Shown here piece after piece: positions 62,690 to 64,000 of a DNA stretch of 64,000 bases. The notes beneath the pieces were generated by a model, which saw nothing but the letters and a program-made list of their open reading frames with translations, was not told the DNA's origin and did no database searches. Origin of the DNA: Paraburkholderia susongensis (lineage in GTDB: Bacteria; Pseudomonadota; Gammaproteobacteria; Burkholderiales; Burkholderiaceae); contig NZ_FXAT01000001.1 of assembly GCF_900177725.1 (NCBI RefSeq), forward strand, positions 186,001-250,000. The letters run 5' to 3'. The position numbers were made by a program, and so were the translations under genes. Within the stretch, counting starts at the first letter, position 1; every line of letters begins with the position of its first letter.

Positions 62690-64000
62690 ATGCAATTCGA
62701 CCTGCTTCACGTCGGCCCGCTGGTTGCTCTTGCCCACATTCTCGGCATCATCGCGGCCTGCCACGCGATTCTCCATACCCGCACCTCGCAGGGCGCGATT
62801 GCGTGGGCCGTGTCGCTGGTCGCGATGCCTTATCTGACGCTCGTCCCTTACCTGTTCCTCGGCCGCAGCAAGTTCGCGGGTTACGCGGACGCGCGCCGCG
62901 TCGAGAACGAGCTGCTGCGCACGCGCGCGCATCCGCAAGAATGGGACACGCAGGCTTCGTCGGCGGGACTGCCGACCCAGCAGCTCGGCGCGCGGCTCGT
63001 GCAGTCGCTCACGCGTCTGGGCGGCATGCCGTTTCTGTCGGGCAATACCGTGCGCACGCTCGTCAACGGCACAGCGACCTTCGAGGCCATCTTCGAGGCC
63101 ATCGAAAACGCACGCCGCTATGTGATCGTGCAGTTCTTCATTGTGCGCGACGACGAGCTCGGCGACATGCTCAAGGACGCGCTGATCGCGAAAGCGCAAC
63201 AGGGCGTGCGCGTCTACTTCCTGTACGACAGCATCGGCAGCTTCGATCTGCCGCATCGCTACGTCGCGGCGCTGCGCGCGGCGGGCGTCGAAGTGCATCC
63301 GTTCGCGACCAATCGCCGCTTCGTCAACCGTCTGCAACTGAACTTCCGCAATCACCGCAAGATCGTCTCGGTGGACGGTGAACGCGCGTTCGTCGGGGGT
63401 CATAACGTCGGCGTCGAATACCTCGGCGCGAAGCCGCCGCTTTCGCCGTGGCGCGATACGCATATCGAGGTGCGCGGCCCGGCGGTCGCGAGCATCCAGT
63501 TCGTCTTCATCGAGGACTGGTACTGGGCCACACAGCAGTTACCCGAATTCGACCCGCCGGCGGCCGAAACGGCCGGTGAAACCGCCGGATCCGCCGAATC
63601 CACCGCAAGGCACATGCACTGCCTCGTGATGCCGAGCGGGCCGGCCGACAGGCAGGAAACCTGCTCGCTCTTTTTCGTCGAAGCGATCAATGCGGCGCGC
63701 GAGCGGATCTGGATCACGACGCCCTATCTCGTGCCCGACGAAGCGGTGTTCTCGGCACTGCGGCTCGCGGTGTTGCGCGGCGTGGACGTGCGCATCCTGA
63801 TTCCGAGCCGGCGCGATCACCTCGTCGTATTCGCGGCATCGAAGCTGTATGCGTACGATTCGCTGCGCGCGGGCATCCGCATCTTCCGTTATCAGCCGGG
63901 CTTCCTGCATCAGAAGGTCGTACTGATCGACAGCGCGGCAGCCGCGATCGGCAGCGCCAATCTCGACAACCGCTCGTTTCGCCTGAACTTCGAGATCATG
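62690..64000 (+). CDS. cls: Cardiolipin synthase, 3' end outside window (partial)
   Basis: The reading frame is open from the ATG at 62690 to the end of the window (437 codons, no stop yet). Two N-terminal membrane helices (about 8-28 and 36-57) precede two phospholipase-D domains. The first HKD motif is HRKIVSVD (His222, Lys224, Asp229), the second HQKVVLID (His407, Lys409, Asp414). Both are intact, as in bacterial cardiolipin synthases joining two phosphatidylglycerols. Between them is an unusual Ala/Glu/Thr/Gly-rich insert (about residues 288-305). Only the last 40-50 residues should be missing. Confidence 0.93.
   Translation, partial: MQFDLLHVGPLVALAHILGIIAACHAILHTRTSQGAIAWAVSLVAMPYLTLVPYLFLGRSKFAGYADARRVENELLRTRAHPQEWDTQASSAGLPTQQLGARLVQSLTRLGGMPFLSGNTVRTLVNGTATFEAIFEAIENARRYVIVQFFIVRDDELGDMLKDALIAKAQQGVRVYFLYDSIGSFDLPHRYVAALRAAGVEVHPFATNRRFVNRLQLNFRNHRKIVSVDGERAFVGGHNVGVEYLGAKPPLSPWRDTHIEVRGPAVASIQFVFIEDWYWATQQLPEFDPPAAETAGETAGSAESTARHMHCLVMPSGPADRQETCSLFFVEAINAARERIWITTPYLVPDEAVFSALRLAVLRGVDVRILIPSRRDHLVVFAASKLYAYDSLRAGIRIFRYQPGFLHQKVVLIDSAAAAIGSANLDNRSFRLNFEIM

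Noticed and set aside
62531..63463. A 310-codon minus-strand frame opposite the cardiolipin synthase gene
   Set aside because: The plus-strand frame from 62690 contains both HKD motifs and stays open to the window end, so the antisense frame is a shadow.

Overview
The window is high-GC chromosomal DNA from a betaproteobacterium of the Burkholderiaceae, most likely Burkholderia, Paraburkholderia or Caballeronia. This rests on gene order and protein similarity recalled from the family, not on a search: rpsB-tsf-pyrH-frr-uppS-cdsA-dxr-rseP-bamA-skp-lpxD-fabZ-lpxA-lpxB-rnhB, smc-zipA-ligA-def, dapC-dapD-arsC-like-dapE-prmB, guaB and guaA separated by a small membrane protein, and smpB divergent from ratA-rnfH. 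No rRNA, tRNA, IS element, prophage or CRISPR array was seen.

Bases 1-12,900 are accessory and metabolic. The left edge holds the tail of an AhpD/CMD-fold gene pair and an MHS-family transporter. A DUF3293 gene follows, then a minus-strand pair (MHS transporter and COG1228 amidohydrolase) and a TsaC/Sua5-like gene. The most interesting block is 6,440-12,878, which reads as a 3-hydroxy-L-proline catabolic cluster. It has a split aconitase X (cis-3-hydroxy-L-proline dehydratase type), an orphan LivK-type binding protein, a GntR/FCD regulator, a delta1-pyrroline-2-carboxylate reductase of the ornithine cyclodeaminase family, and a proline-racemase-fold protein. That last protein has Thr in place of the second catalytic Cys, which marks a trans-3-hydroxy-L-proline dehydratase. 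Both hydroxyproline isomers would converge on delta1-pyrroline-2-carboxylate and be reduced to L-proline. The acnX promoter region has a near-consensus NtrC site and an imperfect sigma-54-like element, suggesting nitrogen control.

Bases 13,100-26,500 hold purine synthesis (guaB, a membrane protein, guaA), a DMT transporter, rnfH-ratA against smpB, a stomatin/NfeD pair, ppsA against its regulator ppsR, and a TrmH-family methyltransferase. Bases 26,500-41,840 are one long minus-strand housekeeping superoperon. It runs from translation (rpsB, tsf, frr) through pyrH and isoprenoid/phospholipid synthesis (uppS, cdsA, dxr) to envelope biogenesis (rseP, bamA, skp, lpxD, fabZ, lpxA, lpxB) and rnhB. 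Within it are a perfect terminator hairpin between rpsB and tsf and a hairpin-rich tsf-pyrH spacer.

Bases 42,470-48,030 run forward (map, glnD, and a pseudouridine synthase with a 460-residue disordered Arg-rich extension). Bases 48,160-57,410 run in reverse (smc, zipA, ligA, def, an EamA transporter, and a possible small basic protein). Bases 57,770-62,504 are the lysine/diaminopimelate cluster plus prmB, and the window ends inside a cardiolipin synthase gene. Tandem repeats with a 12-bp period recur both inside genes and between genes across the window.
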